From Paracoccaceae bacterium (GTDB taxonomy: Bacteria; Pseudomonadota; Alphaproteobacteria; Rhodobacterales; Rhodobacteraceae): DNA of 64,000 bases. The notes beneath the pieces are model-generated. The model was not told the origin of the DNA. It saw nothing but the letters and a program-made list of their open reading frames with translations, and did not search any database. The stretch spans positions 1 through 64,000 of the forward strand of contig WKFI01000019.1 of NCBI GenBank assembly GCA_014872875.1, read 5' to 3'. This document shows, in pieces, positions 42,493-52,558 of the stretch (positions are counted from its first letter, which is position 1; each line of letters opens with the position of its first letter). The position numbers and the translations under genes were made by a program.

Positions 42493-43515
42493 ATGGGTTA
42501 TCGCGTCGTTGTCGTCGGCGCCACGGGCAACGTGGGCCGTGAAATGTTGAACATCCTGGCCGAGCGCCAGTTTCCGGTGGATGAGGTTGCCGTTCTGGCC
42601 AGCCGTCGTTCGCTGGGGACCGAGGTGACTTTCGGCGACAAGACACTGAAGACCCAGGATCTGGACACGTTCGACTTTACCGGTTGGGACATGGCTTTGT
42701 TTGCCGTGGGTTCGGAAGCAACCAAGATCTACGCACCCAAAGCGGCTGCCGTTGGCTGTGTCGTCATCGACAACAGCTCGCTCTATCGTTACGATCCGGA
42801 CATCCCGCTGATCGTACCCGAGTGCAATCCGCAGGCGATCCACGACTATTCCAAAAAGAACATCATCGCCAACCCCAACTGCTCGACCGCGCAGATGGTC
42901 GTCGCACTGAAGCCGCTGCATGACCGCGCGACGATCAAGCGCGTCGTCGTCAGCACCTATCAGTCGGTGTCGGGCGCAGGCAAGGAAGGCATGGACGAGC
43001 TGTGGGATCAGACCAAAGCGGTCTACAACCCGACCTCGGACGTACCGCCGAAAAAGTTCCAGAAGGAAATCGCGTTTAACGTCATTCCGCATATCGACGT
43101 CTTCATGGAAGACGGCTCGACCAAGGAAGAATGGAAGATGGTTGCCGAGACAAAGAAGATCGTGGATCCCGCGATCAAGGTCACCGCGACCTGTGTCCGT
43201 GTGCCGGTCTTTGTTGGCCATTCGGAGTCGATCAACATCGAGTTCGAGGACTTCCTGGACGAAGACGAAGCCCGCGACATCCTGCGCGAAAGCCCGGGCA
43301 TCATGGTGATCGACAAGCGCGAAGCCGGTGGCTATGTGACGCCGAAAGAATGCGTCGGCGATTTCGCCACTTTCATCAGCCGCATCCGTCAGGACAGCAC
43401 GATCGAAAACGGCATCAACCTGTGGTGCGTCTCGGACAACCTGCGCAAAGGCGCAGCACTGAACGCCGTACAGATCGCCGAACTGCTGGGCCGTGAGGTT
43501 CTTAAGAAAGGCTGA
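42493..43515 (+). CDS. asd: Aspartate-semialdehyde dehydrogenase
   Basis: 340 aa. N-terminal NADP-binding VVVVGATGNVGREML, active-site C130 in NPNCSTAQ, and the later His region RVPVFVGHSESINIEFE. It reduces aspartyl phosphate to aspartate semialdehyde for lysine, diaminopimelate, threonine and methionine synthesis. GGAGAA ribosome binding site; monocistronic with a strong terminator. Confidence 0.96.
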   Translation: MGYRVVVVGATGNVGREMLNILAERQFPVDEVAVLASRRSLGTEVTFGDKTLKTQDLDTFDFTGWDMALFAVGSEATKIYAPKAAAVGCVVIDNSSLYRYDPDIPLIVPECNPQAIHDYSKKNIIANPNCSTAQMVVALKPLHDRATIKRVVVSTYQSVSGAGKEGMDELWDQTKAVYNPTSDVPPKKFQKEIAFNVIPHIDVFMEDGSTKEEWKMVAETKKIVDPAIKVTATCVRVPVFVGHSESINIEFEDFLDEDEARDILRESPGIMVIDKREAGGYVTPKECVGDFATFISRIRQDSTIENGINLWCVSDNLRKGAALNAVQIAELLGREVLKKG

Positions 43516-43535
43516 TCCTCGCCAAAACGACTGTG

Positions 43536-43564
43536 AAAAGGCGCCAATCCGGCGCCTTTTTTTG
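43536..43564 (+). terminator. asd terminator
   Basis: AAAAGGCGCC (43536-43545) pairs with GGCGCCTTTT (43551-43560), 5-nt loop, T-run extending to 43563. Confidence 0.95.
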
Positions 43565-44009
43565 TTCAGCGGGGTTTGATCACCACGATTGCGCCAACCG
43601 TTCTTAGAGTTTCTGCCAGATCCGTTGTGCGGAGCCTTTCGCAAGGGGGCGGCGAATTGGTCATCCACCCGATCGGGCGTCTTTGCAGTCTTGGTTCGTT
43701 GCTTGAGTAGGCAATCAATGCAGCTCGAACCAGCGGTCAAAGGGTTTGTTCATTTCATGCGCCCGGACCCGGGCAGCACTCAAAAAAGATTCTGGGATTT
43801 TCAACAAAGCGCGCTGCTTCTCTGTGCACCACAGTCTCAGACTGTTTGACTTACAAGGGATGAAACAGACTGGGAGGCCCAGCCTTCTGGCACTCAACCA
43901 GCATTGAAACAAATGCTAATGATTTGAGCTTCTGCATGAAACCATTTGAAAACCACTGATGCGCAAACTGGCGATGCCGTGGGGGCAATCGACTACTGGG
44001 GTGACTGTG
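43565..44009. other. Intergenic stretch after asd
   Basis: About 440 bp without a supported gene. Short frames on both strands lack ribosome binding sites and family resemblance. No tRNA or repeat was recognised. The promoter of the 126-aa gene must be near its 3' end. Confidence 0.55.
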
Positions 44010-44390
44010 GTGGCAACCTTACTTGCACTATTACAAAACGAATCCGTTCGTCTGGATCCGGAAAAACTGGAAGACCTCTCCCGACAATTGGGGGAAAGCA
44101 GCGCACAGGACGTTGTCTGTCGTGCGATTGAAGAACTGGCCGTGCGACTGGCTCATTGTGAACGGCTGTGGCGCGCCCAGGATCAGGTGAAACTCCGCAA
44201 GAGCGCCCGATCCTTGGTCGCAATTTCGGAACAGATCGGCATGAACGCCCTGGCGCGGGTGGCCCGGGATGTCACACAAGCCATTGATGCCGAGGATTAC
44301 CCGGCGATTGGAGCAACCGTTTTCCGCCTTATGCGGGTTGGAGAAAGGTCACTGACCGCTGTGTGGGACATGCAGGACATGACTGTCTGA
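44010..44390 (+). CDS. Conserved hypothetical helical protein
   Basis: 126 aa from GTG 44010 with GGGGTG upstream; an in-frame ATG at 43959 would add 17 residues that look unlike the rest. The protein is helical and regularly amphipathic (ESVRLDPEKLEDLSRQLGESSAQDVVCRAIEELAVRLAHCERLW, then ARSLVAISEQIGMNALARVARDVTQAIDAED). Proteins like it occur in Rhodobacteraceae as far as I recall, with no assigned role. An Hpt-like helical bundle is possible, but no phospho-acceptor His motif is evident. Confidence 0.65.
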   Translation: MATLLALLQNESVRLDPEKLEDLSRQLGESSAQDVVCRAIEELAVRLAHCERLWRAQDQVKLRKSARSLVAISEQIGMNALARVARDVTQAIDAEDYPAIGATVFRLMRVGERSLTAVWDMQDMTV

Positions 44391-44496
44391 AAATATTGTG
44401 ACGACCCCAATTTAGGGCCAATGCAACGAGAGACTTGCAGTGAAGTTTCAGCCGGATAGTCTGTCTCGAACCTTCCTGTATCCAGAGTGTTTTCAG

Positions 44497-45875
<1,379 letters not shown>

Positions 45876-45879
<4 letters not shown>

Positions 45880-46715
45880 ACGATGCAAGACGGACGCCGA
45901 TCAACGATCGCGTCATCGCGGCCGATCTGAGTCCGGACATGGCCGAAGGTCGCGAAACTGTAAGCGGCCTGCCCAGGCAAATTGCCGTGCCTGTCGCAAA
46001 CCTGCTGCGTCATCCAGATGGTCCGCGCGACAGACAGCTGGTGTGGGGAGAAGATGTTCTGGTCTTCGAAACCCGGAACGGATGGAGCTTTGTTCAAGCC
46101 GTCAAAGACAGGTATGTCGGTTATGTGCAGGACACCGCACTTGGCGCGGCCAGCAACAGCACCCATTGGGTTTCAGCCCCGGCAACGCATCTATACGAAG
46201 CCGCAGACTTCAAGTCGCCAGATCTCGCCGCTCTCAGCTTTGGCAGTCGGGTGCGGGTCAATCAGGGGCAAGGCAAGTTTTCTGAAACGCTCGCCGGACA
46301 CATCCCGACTGAGCATCTGTCGCCCTTGCCTGCCCGCCGTCCAGACCCCGTAGAAGTTGCCGAGCTTTTCCTTGGGACGCCCTATCTGTGGGGCGGCAAC
46401 AGCCGCTGGGGCATCGATTGTTCCGGGCTAGTTCAGGCAGCGTGCCTGGCCTGTGGCGTAACCTGCCCCGGGGACAGCGATCAGCAAGAGAGTGAGCTTG
46501 GAACTGTGCTGCCTGATGGCACTCCTCCGCAGCGCGGTGATCTGCTGTTCTGGAAAGGGCATGTCGCCTGGCTCTGCGATGAACAGACACTGATCCACGC
46601 AAATGTGCATCACATGGCGGTTGCTTTGGAACCGCTGGGTTCTGCCATAGAACGGATCAAGGCGCAGGGCGACGGACCTGTGACCGCGCACAAGCGTCTC
46701 ACCGAAATAGAGTGA
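45876..46715 (+). CDS. NlpC/P60 family cysteine hydrolase with N-terminal SH3-like domains
   Basis: 279 aa from GTG 45876. Residues about 25-150 look like bacterial SH3 repeats, and 155-275 are NlpC/P60. Catalytic Cys is in WGIDCSGLVQAA, His in KGHVAWLCDE and the third residue His in TLIHANVHH. Such enzymes cut peptide bonds in cell-wall stem peptides, often D-Glu-meso-DAP. There is no signal peptide, so it may act on recycled wall peptides in the cytoplasm together with the aminopeptidase upstream. Confidence 0.9.
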
Positions 46716-46742
46716 CAATCAAACGCGGTTGAACATATTGCT

Positions 46743-46763
46743 CCGGAAAAGCTGATTTTCCGG
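46743..46763. terminator. Hairpin between convergent NlpC/P60 and DUF2794 genes
   Basis: CCGGAAAA (46743-46750) pairs with TTTTCCGG (46756-46763), 5-nt loop. It has no T-run on either side beyond the stem's own Ts; a possible bidirectional terminator. Confidence 0.5.
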
Positions 46764-46789
46764 GCCTGCCTCAACCTTTGTGGCCCTGA

Positions 46790-47134
46790 TCACTCGACGA
46801 TGCGGATCAGTTTGCGCTCCAACACGCGCAGCACGGTCTTCAGATCGTGACCACGTTTCAGGATCTGTCCATCCATCCCCACAACCGAATACTGGCCTTG
46901 CCGTCCACGCAGCTTGGGGCGTTTTTCGATCCGGTAAAGCGGGTTCTCCGCCGTACGCCGAAAGACCGAAAACACTGCCATATCCCGCAAGGAGGAAATT
47001 CCGTAGTCACGCCATTCCCCGGCAGCCACCATGCGCCCGTAAAGCGACAGGATCACCGATAGTTCGCGGCGATCAAAGGCAACCTGCACCGGAATGGATT
47101 GTGAGGGGAAAGAGGGGGTCTCTTGAAAGCTCAT
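46790..47134 (-). CDS. DUF2794 domain protein
   Basis: 114 aa. The whole protein matches the DUF2794 pattern, with VAFDRRELSVILSLYGRMVAAGEWRDYGI followed by FSVFRRTAENPLYRIEKRPKLRGRQGQYSV. Found widely in alphaproteobacteria; function unknown. ATG 47134; no membrane segment. It follows the 153-aa gene (47173-47634) by 38 bp and may share its transcript. Confidence 0.85.
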   Translation of the reverse strand: MSFQETPSFPSQSIPVQVAFDRRELSVILSLYGRMVAAGEWRDYGISSLRDMAVFSVFRRTAENPLYRIEKRPKLRGRQGQYSVVGMDGQILKRGHDLKTVLRVLERKLIRIVE

Positions 47135-47172
47135 GAGCCAAGGTTCGCTGCCTTTGCTTCACAAATCAAGTC

Positions 47173-47634
47173 TTATGACTGGTTTTCAGCGGAAGTGTGG
47201 CGATGCGGTTCGGGCACCCAATCCGGCATTTCGCGATTCCAGAAACGGTTGGGATTGTCCTCATCCACGCCGGGAATGTGACGGGTGCGCAGAGCAGGGA
47301 TCAGTTGGATGACCGGCTCCTCATAGGGATGAACGTTGTAAACGGCGCGTATCATGGCTTCCAGATCCGTTCCTCGCAGGATCGAAAACACCTGAATTTC
47401 GACGCAACTCACGGACATGGCTTCATCGGTCGGTGCATTGCGTCCACCAGGCAGCGACCGGAATTGTTGACGCCCCGGAGGACTGAAGAAGGCAACCTGA
47501 TCGTAGTCACCCCAAGCCAGAGGGTCGTGTTTCAGGATGACTTGCAAGACCGCCTGCGCTTCAGTTTCGGGCACCTGAACCAATACGCGGGTTCCGGTTT
47601 CGGTGGTGAACCTTTCCGATTTCAGGTCAAGCAT
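47173..47634 (-). CDS. Hypothetical protein with a NIF3/CutA-like HPYEEP motif
   Basis: 153 aa. The motif YNVHPYEEPVIQLIPAL resembles the ferredoxin-like insertion domain of NIF3/YqfO proteins and CutA-like folds. N-terminal VLVQVPETEAQAVLQVILKHD is also consistent with such a fold. Function not known. Its start overlaps the stop of the ArsR-type gene by 8 bp, so the two are coupled. The family assignment is tentative. Confidence 0.65.
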   Translation of the reverse strand: MLDLKSERFTTETGTRVLVQVPETEAQAVLQVILKHDPLAWGDYDQVAFFSPPGRQQFRSLPGGRNAPTDEAMSVSCVEIQVFSILRGTDLEAMIRAVYNVHPYEEPVIQLIPALRTRHIPGVDEDNPNRFWNREMPDWVPEPHRHTSAENQS

Positions 47635-48328
47635 TCTGATTTGCTCCGTGCAGGATATTCGAGTCCAACCCCAAGATCTGCTGCAAGGCCACCCGCCCGG
47701 TGCGGGTAACCCTCAGCCCGCGTTTATGGGCATGACGTTCAAACCACCCTTCTGCCAACCCGTGGTTCAACATCTGCCGCCCCAGCGGCCCGGCCACATG
47801 GGGTCTGCGTTCGGTCCAGTCCAGACATGGGCGCGCAAAGGGGCGAGCGCCCGGCTTGTCGGGAAGCCTCACGCCTATCCTCTCCCACTTGTCCGAGGAG
47901 TTCACCTGATAGCCGCCATTCTCCTCGACCAGCAGGCCCTGCCGCAGCAAGGCATTGGTGATGGCGACTGCAAGCGGACCGGCGAGGTGATCATAGCAGC
48001 TGCGCAACTCCGCCAGCCCCCCGGCCTTGCGCTGCTGTGCGCGGTACAGATTGTCGGCGGGGGCGATGGCTGCCAGCTGTTCCAGTACCTGTGCCACTTC
48101 GGCCGAAGCCAGGCGGTGATAGACGCAACGCCCGCTTTTCTGGGCTGTAACCAACCCGGCCTCCTGTAACAGTTTCAAATGCGCGGTGGCAGTCTGAGGC
48201 GTGATTCCGGCAGCGCTTGCCAGTTCCTTGTTGGTGAACGCGCGGCCCTCCATCAACTCGCACAGCATCTGCGTACGGCTTACATCGCCCAGGGCATGAC
48301 CCAGAATATCCAAACGAGGTGTCGTCAT
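47627..48328 (-). CDS. ArsR-family winged-helix regulator
   Basis: 233 aa. N-terminal ArsR winged helix (GDVSRTQMLCELMEGRAFTNKELASAAGITPQTATAHLKLLQEAGLVTAQKSGRCVYHRLAS). The usual metal-site Cys pair in the recognition helix is absent, so it is unlikely to be a metal sensor. The C-terminal half (about 110-230) contains a second winged-helix-like segment. Probably autoregulates the operon with the 153-aa gene. ATG 48328. Confidence 0.87.
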   Translation of the reverse strand: MTTPRLDILGHALGDVSRTQMLCELMEGRAFTNKELASAAGITPQTATAHLKLLQEAGLVTAQKSGRCVYHRLASAEVAQVLEQLAAIAPADNLYRAQQRKAGGLAELRSCYDHLAGPLAVAITNALLRQGLLVEENGGYQVNSSDKWERIGVRLPDKPGARPFARPCLDWTERRPHVAGPLGRQMLNHGLAEGWFERHAHKRGLRVTRTGRVALQQILGLDSNILHGANQNA

Positions 48329-48392
48329 AGGATCAGCCTATCCGTTCGTCCCCTACCGGCAAGTCGCAATCGCTTCGCCGATGGCCGAACCA

Positions 48393-50048
48393 TCATGCAA
48401 ACTGCCCCTGGCAGAACCAGCCCGACGACATCGTTCCCCCATGGGCATAGAACAGCCACAGCCGCTCCTGCGTGGCAGTGATCACCACCCAGTAATCACG
48501 CACACCGCTGCGCCAGTTCGGGTCGTCCAGCCACCACTCCGGCGCCAATCGTTCGGGGCCTTGCGCCTCACTCAATGACCAATCGCGCCCGCGCCAACGG
48601 AATTCGGGTGGAACGTGGGGGGTATCCGGCGCCTGCACCACTTCGGGTCGCCACAGCAGCATCGGGCGCGGCCGGGGAGAGATCGGCCAGTCCCGTGCCG
48701 GGTCGGACCAGGCAGCGGCCAGCGGTTTGGAGGTCTTTTCCGGGATATGAGTATCAACAGGATGCAGTCGGGTAATTGCCTCAAGCCCCACCCGCGCGCC
48801 CAGCCGCCCGATCAGATCGTCCAGACCGCTGTTGCCCGACAACCGTTCGCGCACTGCCTGACCGGCTTGCTGATGCCCAACTTGGGTCCGCTCTTGGATT
48901 GGCTCCACCTGCACCGCAACCAAGCGTAACATATCGATGCCAAATCCTGCATCGATATGGTCCAGTTTCATCTGCAACAAGGGTCTGATCCGGTGTGGAT
49001 CGCGCAAAGGACGCGCCAGCCCGACATCCACGACTTCCGCCGCCTGATCCGTGCGGTGCGCCTCCAACCGCAAAGTGCGGGCACCCTTGCCCTTCTCCTC
49101 CAGCAAGGCACAGAGCCGCGGCAGCATCCGGTCGATCCCGGCCAACAGATCCTCGGTCAACCCGATCGGTTCCGGCAGGGTCAGACGGACTGCAAAGTGA
49201 TCCGGAGGCCGTGCCGGAGAGACCGGTTCCGGCGCGCTGCCCATGGCCTGATCCAGCCGCAGCACCAGCCCACGCCCAAACCGACGCGCCAGACCGGCGC
49301 GGGGCTGACCCAGCAGATCCCCGATCCGGCGCAGGCCCAGACGATTCAGTTGTGCGACCGTTGCAGTCTCCAGACGCAGCGCTGCCACCGGCAACGGGCT
49401 GAGCGCCCCATAGGTCTGCCCCGGCGCCGCGATCCGGGCGATGCCGCCCGACAGAGGCACGGTCTGCGGCGCGGCTCCGCCCCGGGTCCAATGCCTGCGC
49501 TTGACGGCGCGCGACCGGGTCGCCCGCGCCTCCTGCTGGATGGCGTCGCCCGAGCGGTCCGAACCTGCCTGCTGCCCGGCATAGCGCGCCAGAGCCCAAG
49601 CCGCCCCCAGCGTATCGGCAATGCCCATCTGGACGCTCAGCCCCATATCCGCACAGTCCAGTTCCAGCTGCGCCAGTAGCTCCTCTTCCCCACCGAACAA
49701 ATGCGCGCAGCCGGTCAGATCCACGATCAGCCCATCCGGCGCTTCTTCGGACACCCAGGGAGAAAACTTGCCCGCCCAGCGCCGCAGGGTCGTCAGAAAC
49801 GCAGCCTCGGCGACTGCATTGCGCCGCCGGGTCAGCAGGTGACCACACATGGCATGAGCATCGCGCAACGGCTGACCCACCTGCAAACCCTGAGCCTGAG
49901 CCTCGAAATTTAACGCGGTGATAACCTGTGTGTTGGATTGTTCCTCAACCACGGCCAGCGGCCCGGCAACGCCGCTCCGGTCGGCGCGCATGACTCTTTC
50001 CGCACCAAGGCGCGGAAACCAGAGGGACAGGATACGACGACGGCTCAT
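48393..50048 (-). CDS. imuB: ImuB-like Y-family polymerase homologue, SOS-controlled
   Basis: 551 aa from ATG 50048. The Y-family fold is visible, but the first catalytic motif reads ILSLWFPRLGAE in place of the acidic DxD, as in the catalytically inactive ImuB proteins. LIVDLTGCAHLFGGE and the helix-hairpin region LNRLGLRRIGDLLGQPRAGLARRFG follow. ImuB acts as an adaptor to the beta clamp for DnaE2-dependent damage tolerance. A LexA box lies 39 bp upstream (50087-50101). imuA and dnaE2, usually adjacent, are not here. Confidence 0.88.
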   Translation of the reverse strand: MSRRRILSLWFPRLGAERVMRADRSGVAGPLAVVEEQSNTQVITALNFEAQAQGLQVGQPLRDAHAMCGHLLTRRRNAVAEAAFLTTLRRWAGKFSPWVSEEAPDGLIVDLTGCAHLFGGEEELLAQLELDCADMGLSVQMGIADTLGAAWALARYAGQQAGSDRSGDAIQQEARATRSRAVKRRHWTRGGAAPQTVPLSGGIARIAAPGQTYGALSPLPVAALRLETATVAQLNRLGLRRIGDLLGQPRAGLARRFGRGLVLRLDQAMGSAPEPVSPARPPDHFAVRLTLPEPIGLTEDLLAGIDRMLPRLCALLEEKGKGARTLRLEAHRTDQAAEVVDVGLARPLRDPHRIRPLLQMKLDHIDAGFGIDMLRLVAVQVEPIQERTQVGHQQAGQAVRERLSGNSGLDDLIGRLGARVGLEAITRLHPVDTHIPEKTSKPLAAAWSDPARDWPISPRPRPMLLWRPEVVQAPDTPHVPPEFRWRGRDWSLSEAQGPERLAPEWWLDDPNWRSGVRDYWVVITATQERLWLFYAHGGTMSSGWFCQGQFA

Positions 50049-50086
50049 CAGACGGCTTACCAGGGAATCACAAGGCTTCGACACAT

Positions 50087-50101
50087 GTTCTATTTTTGTT
50101 C
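50087..50101. promoter_or_regulatory. LexA (SOS) box
   Basis: GTTC-TATTTTT-GTTC matches the alphaproteobacterial SOS box GTTC-N7-GTTC exactly. It lies between imuB (minus, 39 bp) and the cytochrome c' gene (plus, 49 bp), so it may affect both. Confidence 0.85.
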
Positions 50102-50149
50102 TTATATATTCTTCCCAACACACGAGTCGAGCACAGCACGGGGCGCAGA

Positions 50150-50614
50150 ATGCAGCTGATCTGCCGCTTGCTTGGGCTGCTGGGGATCAGCCTGCTGTTG
50201 GGCACCGCACTACCTGCGCAAAACAGGGTCGAGGACCCAGGGGTTCAGCGTCGCATGACAACAATGCAGACGGCCCGCGACGCGGTGAATTCGCTGGCCG
50301 CAATGATGGCCAACCAGATGATGTTTCGCAAATCACATGCACGCACGGCCAAGCGCGAACTGGTCAAGGCCACGTCAGAAATCCCCGACGTCTTTCGCAA
50401 ACGGCATATCGACCCATTGTCGAATGCCAAGACCAGTATCTGGGGCAACTGGTCTGATTTCGAAGCTCGTGCCAAAGCTGCCAACAAAGCCGCCAAGGAA
50501 TTGAATGCGCGATCGTTGAACGGGCTGCGCAAAACACTGCCGGAACTGATGCACACATGCCTGGCGTGCCACAAAACCTACCGCACGCCACGTAAGATGG
50601 TCATTACGCACTAA
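50150..50614 (+). CDS. Cytochrome c' family protein
   Basis: 154 aa from ATG 50150. Signal peptide MQLICRLLGLLGISLLLGTALPAQ, mature four-helix protein with a C-terminal heme motif CLACH (HTCLACHKTYR) 15 residues before the end, as in cytochromes c' and c556. N-terminal part RMTTMQTARDAVNSLAAMMANQMMF fits helix 1. Periplasmic, binding gases or transferring electrons; c' proteins in Rhodobacteraceae often protect against nitric oxide. It is divergent from imuB across a LexA box. Confidence 0.85.
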   Translation: MQLICRLLGLLGISLLLGTALPAQNRVEDPGVQRRMTTMQTARDAVNSLAAMMANQMMFRKSHARTAKRELVKATSEIPDVFRKRHIDPLSNAKTSIWGNWSDFEARAKAANKAAKELNARSLNGLRKTLPELMHTCLACHKTYRTPRKMVITH

Positions 50615-50698
50615 AGCCTTAAGGCGTCATCCAAAAAACTCTCGACGATGGTCCAAAAGATCTGGCGGATGGAACAGGTTCGTTGAACGTCAGGTCAA

Positions 50699-51316
50699 TT
50701 AAGCCCTGTAGCGGGCCAGAAATGTATCCACGGCCCCCTGGGCATAGCGGTGCCGTTCCGCATCCGAAAACTCCCGCTGGTGCATGAAGATCGCTTCGAG
50801 CAACCACCCCGCCTTGCACAATTCCGCGAACTGATCAGCGGCCAAAGAAACGTCGTCGATCTTCAACTCTCCCCGCGCGGTCGCGTCTTCCAGATATTCC
50901 TGCAAGCCGCGTTTCAGCACCATCGGGCCACTTTCATAGAATTCCTGCCCCAATTCCGGAAAGCGTTCCGACTCAGCCACACAGATCCGGAACATCTGCA
51001 GACTGAAATCAGACAAGATGATCGCGATGATCCGATGCGCTGTGTCATACAAAACCGTTTCCGGCCCGCAGGTTGTTTCAACCAACTCGTCCGCTTCGCA
51101 GGCTTGACGTTCGCATTCGGTTCTCACAACCTCACGGAACAAAAGGCGTTTGTCCGGAAAATAGCTGTAAAGCGTCGCCTTGCTGACCCCGGCCTTGCGG
51201 GCGATATCGTCCACGCTGGCCCCTTCGAACCCGTCTGCCATGAAAACGTCCCGCGCACCTTGCAGCACCTGATCGTATTTTCGACCGGTCTTCACGATGC
51301 GGGTCTGCTGGTTCAT
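50699..51316 (-). CDS. TetR-family transcriptional regulator
   Basis: 205 aa. N-terminal HTH (ARDVFMADGFEGASVDDIARKAGVSKATLYSYFPDKRLLFREVV) of TetR/AcrR type; the rest is an all-helical ligand domain of the C-terminal TetR_C type. Divergent from mbfA across 125 bp that hold the iron box. It may regulate itself or an unlinked target; its ligand is unknown. Confidence 0.9.
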   Translation of the reverse strand: MNQQTRIVKTGRKYDQVLQGARDVFMADGFEGASVDDIARKAGVSKATLYSYFPDKRLLFREVVRTECERQACEADELVETTCGPETVLYDTAHRIIAIILSDFSLQMFRICVAESERFPELGQEFYESGPMVLKRGLQEYLEDATARGELKIDDVSLAADQFAELCKAGWLLEAIFMHQREFSDAERHRYAQGAVDTFLARYRA

Positions 51317-51413
51317 TCGCTCATTCCTTTGGCTACAACCCGAACATAAACCGGACCGTTCAGATTCAACAACCCGAATACCCGGGCTTGCCTTTCGCGT
51401 TCAACCGCGCAAA

Positions 51414-51428
51414 TTAGAACTATTCTAA
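51414..51428 (+). promoter_or_regulatory. Irr/ICE-type iron box in front of mbfA
   Basis: TTAGAA-CTA-TTCTAA is a perfect inverted repeat that matches the iron-control element bound by Irr in alphaproteobacteria. It ends 13 bp before the mbfA start, with AGGGGGAG following. A bound repressor would block transcription or initiation. Confidence 0.85.
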
Positions 51429-51441
51429 CAAAGGGGGAGAT

Positions 51442-52416
51442 ATGCGCTTCTTCTCACATCGCAAGCGTTTCGCCGATTTAACGGAACGGGAGATCCTTGC
51501 CCTGGCAATTTCGTCCGAAGAGGACGATGCCATGATTTATCGGACATATGCCGAATACCTGCGGCAGGACTTCCCTGCGTCGGCCAAAATATTTGACGGC
51601 ATGGCCGAAGAGGAAGACCACCACAGGTCGCAACTGATCGACTTGTACCAGGACCGGTTCGGACCGGTCATTCCGCTGATCCGACGGGAACATGTGGCAG
51701 GGTTTTATGCACGGCGCCCGATCTGGCTGGTCGAAAACCTGGGACTGGACCGCATCCGCGAAGAAGCCAGCATGATGGAGCGGGATGCGGAGCAGTTCTA
51801 CGTCAAGGCGGCTGCCCGCTGCCAGGACACGGCCACACGCAAACTTCTGGGGGATCTGGCCGCAGCCGAAGCGGGCCATGGTGCAACCACCGAAGAACTG
51901 ACCCGGTCAAATCTTGATGAAGAGAATGAAGGCAGCGAAAACGCCACGGCCCGGCGGCAATTCATTCTGACCTGGGTCCAGCCCGGTTTGGCCGGGCTGA
52001 TGGATGGTTCCGTTTCAACGCTGGCTCCCATCTTTGCCACGGCCTTTGCCACTCAGGATACCTGGACTACGTTTCTGGTCGGCATCGCAGCTTCGGTCGG
52101 GGCTGGGATATCGATGGGTTTCACCGAAGCAGCCTCTGATGATGGAGAATTGTCCGGGCGTGGCTCGCCGGTCAAACGGGGGCTCGCATCAGGCATCATG
52201 ACCACCATCGGAGGGCTGGGGCACGCTCTGCCTTACCTCATCCCGGATTTCTGGACAGCAACGACGCTGGCTGTGGCCGTGGTTTTCGTCGAGCTTTGGG
52301 CAATTGCCTGGATCCAGAAAAAGTACATGGAAACCCCCTTTGTCAAAGCTGTCTTCCAGGTCGTTCTGGGCGGCGCTCTGGTTCTGGGGGCTGGCATTCT
52401 GATCGGCAGCGGTTGA
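51442..52416 (+). CDS. mbfA: Membrane-bound ferritin-like iron exporter MbfA
   Basis: 324 aa. Residues about 10-155 are a ferritin/rubrerythrin-like domain (ISSEEDDAMIYRTYAEYL, MAEEEDHHRSQLIDLY, MMERDAEQFYVKAAARC, LAAAEAGHGATTEEL) with di-iron Glu/His motifs. Residues about 185-324 are a VIT1/CCC1-like transporter (GLAGLMDGSVSTLAPIFATAF). MbfA exports iron and protects against iron and peroxide stress; in alphaproteobacteria it is repressed by Irr. Consistent with the iron box directly upstream. A 17-bp hairpin follows the stop. Confidence 0.93.
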   Translation: MRFFSHRKRFADLTEREILALAISSEEDDAMIYRTYAEYLRQDFPASAKIFDGMAEEEDHHRSQLIDLYQDRFGPVIPLIRREHVAGFYARRPIWLVENLGLDRIREEASMMERDAEQFYVKAAARCQDTATRKLLGDLAAAEAGHGATTEELTRSNLDEENEGSENATARRQFILTWVQPGLAGLMDGSVSTLAPIFATAFATQDTWTTFLVGIAASVGAGISMGFTEAASDDGELSGRGSPVKRGLASGIMTTIGGLGHALPYLIPDFWTATTLAVAVVFVELWAIAWIQKKYMETPFVKAVFQVVLGGALVLGAGILIGSG

Positions 52417-52417
52417 T

Positions 52418-52458
52418 CCCGCACGCCCTGCGCCGCGCAGCGGCGCAGGGCGTGCGGG
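52418..52458 (+). terminator. Long hairpin after mbfA
   Basis: CCCGCACGCCCTGCGCC (52418-52434) pairs perfectly with GGCGCAGGGCGTGCGGG (52442-52458), 17 bp with a 7-nt loop. It starts two bases past the mbfA stop. No T-run follows, so it is either a Rho-aided terminator or a message-stabilising element. Confidence 0.7.
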
Positions 52459-52558
52459 AAGACGTCTGCGTTAGCAGGCGGATGGCCGGCGGGAACCCTT
52501 CTGCCCGCGACCCTACGGCCTGATTGCAATTCCCCCGCGGTTTGTTACCAGTTCTCTC

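Noticed and set aside
43715-43912. Possible 65-aa minus-strand gene after asd
   Set aside because: C-terminal half looks faintly protein-like, but it has no ribosome binding site, no known family and atypical Cys/Arg content. I could not support it.
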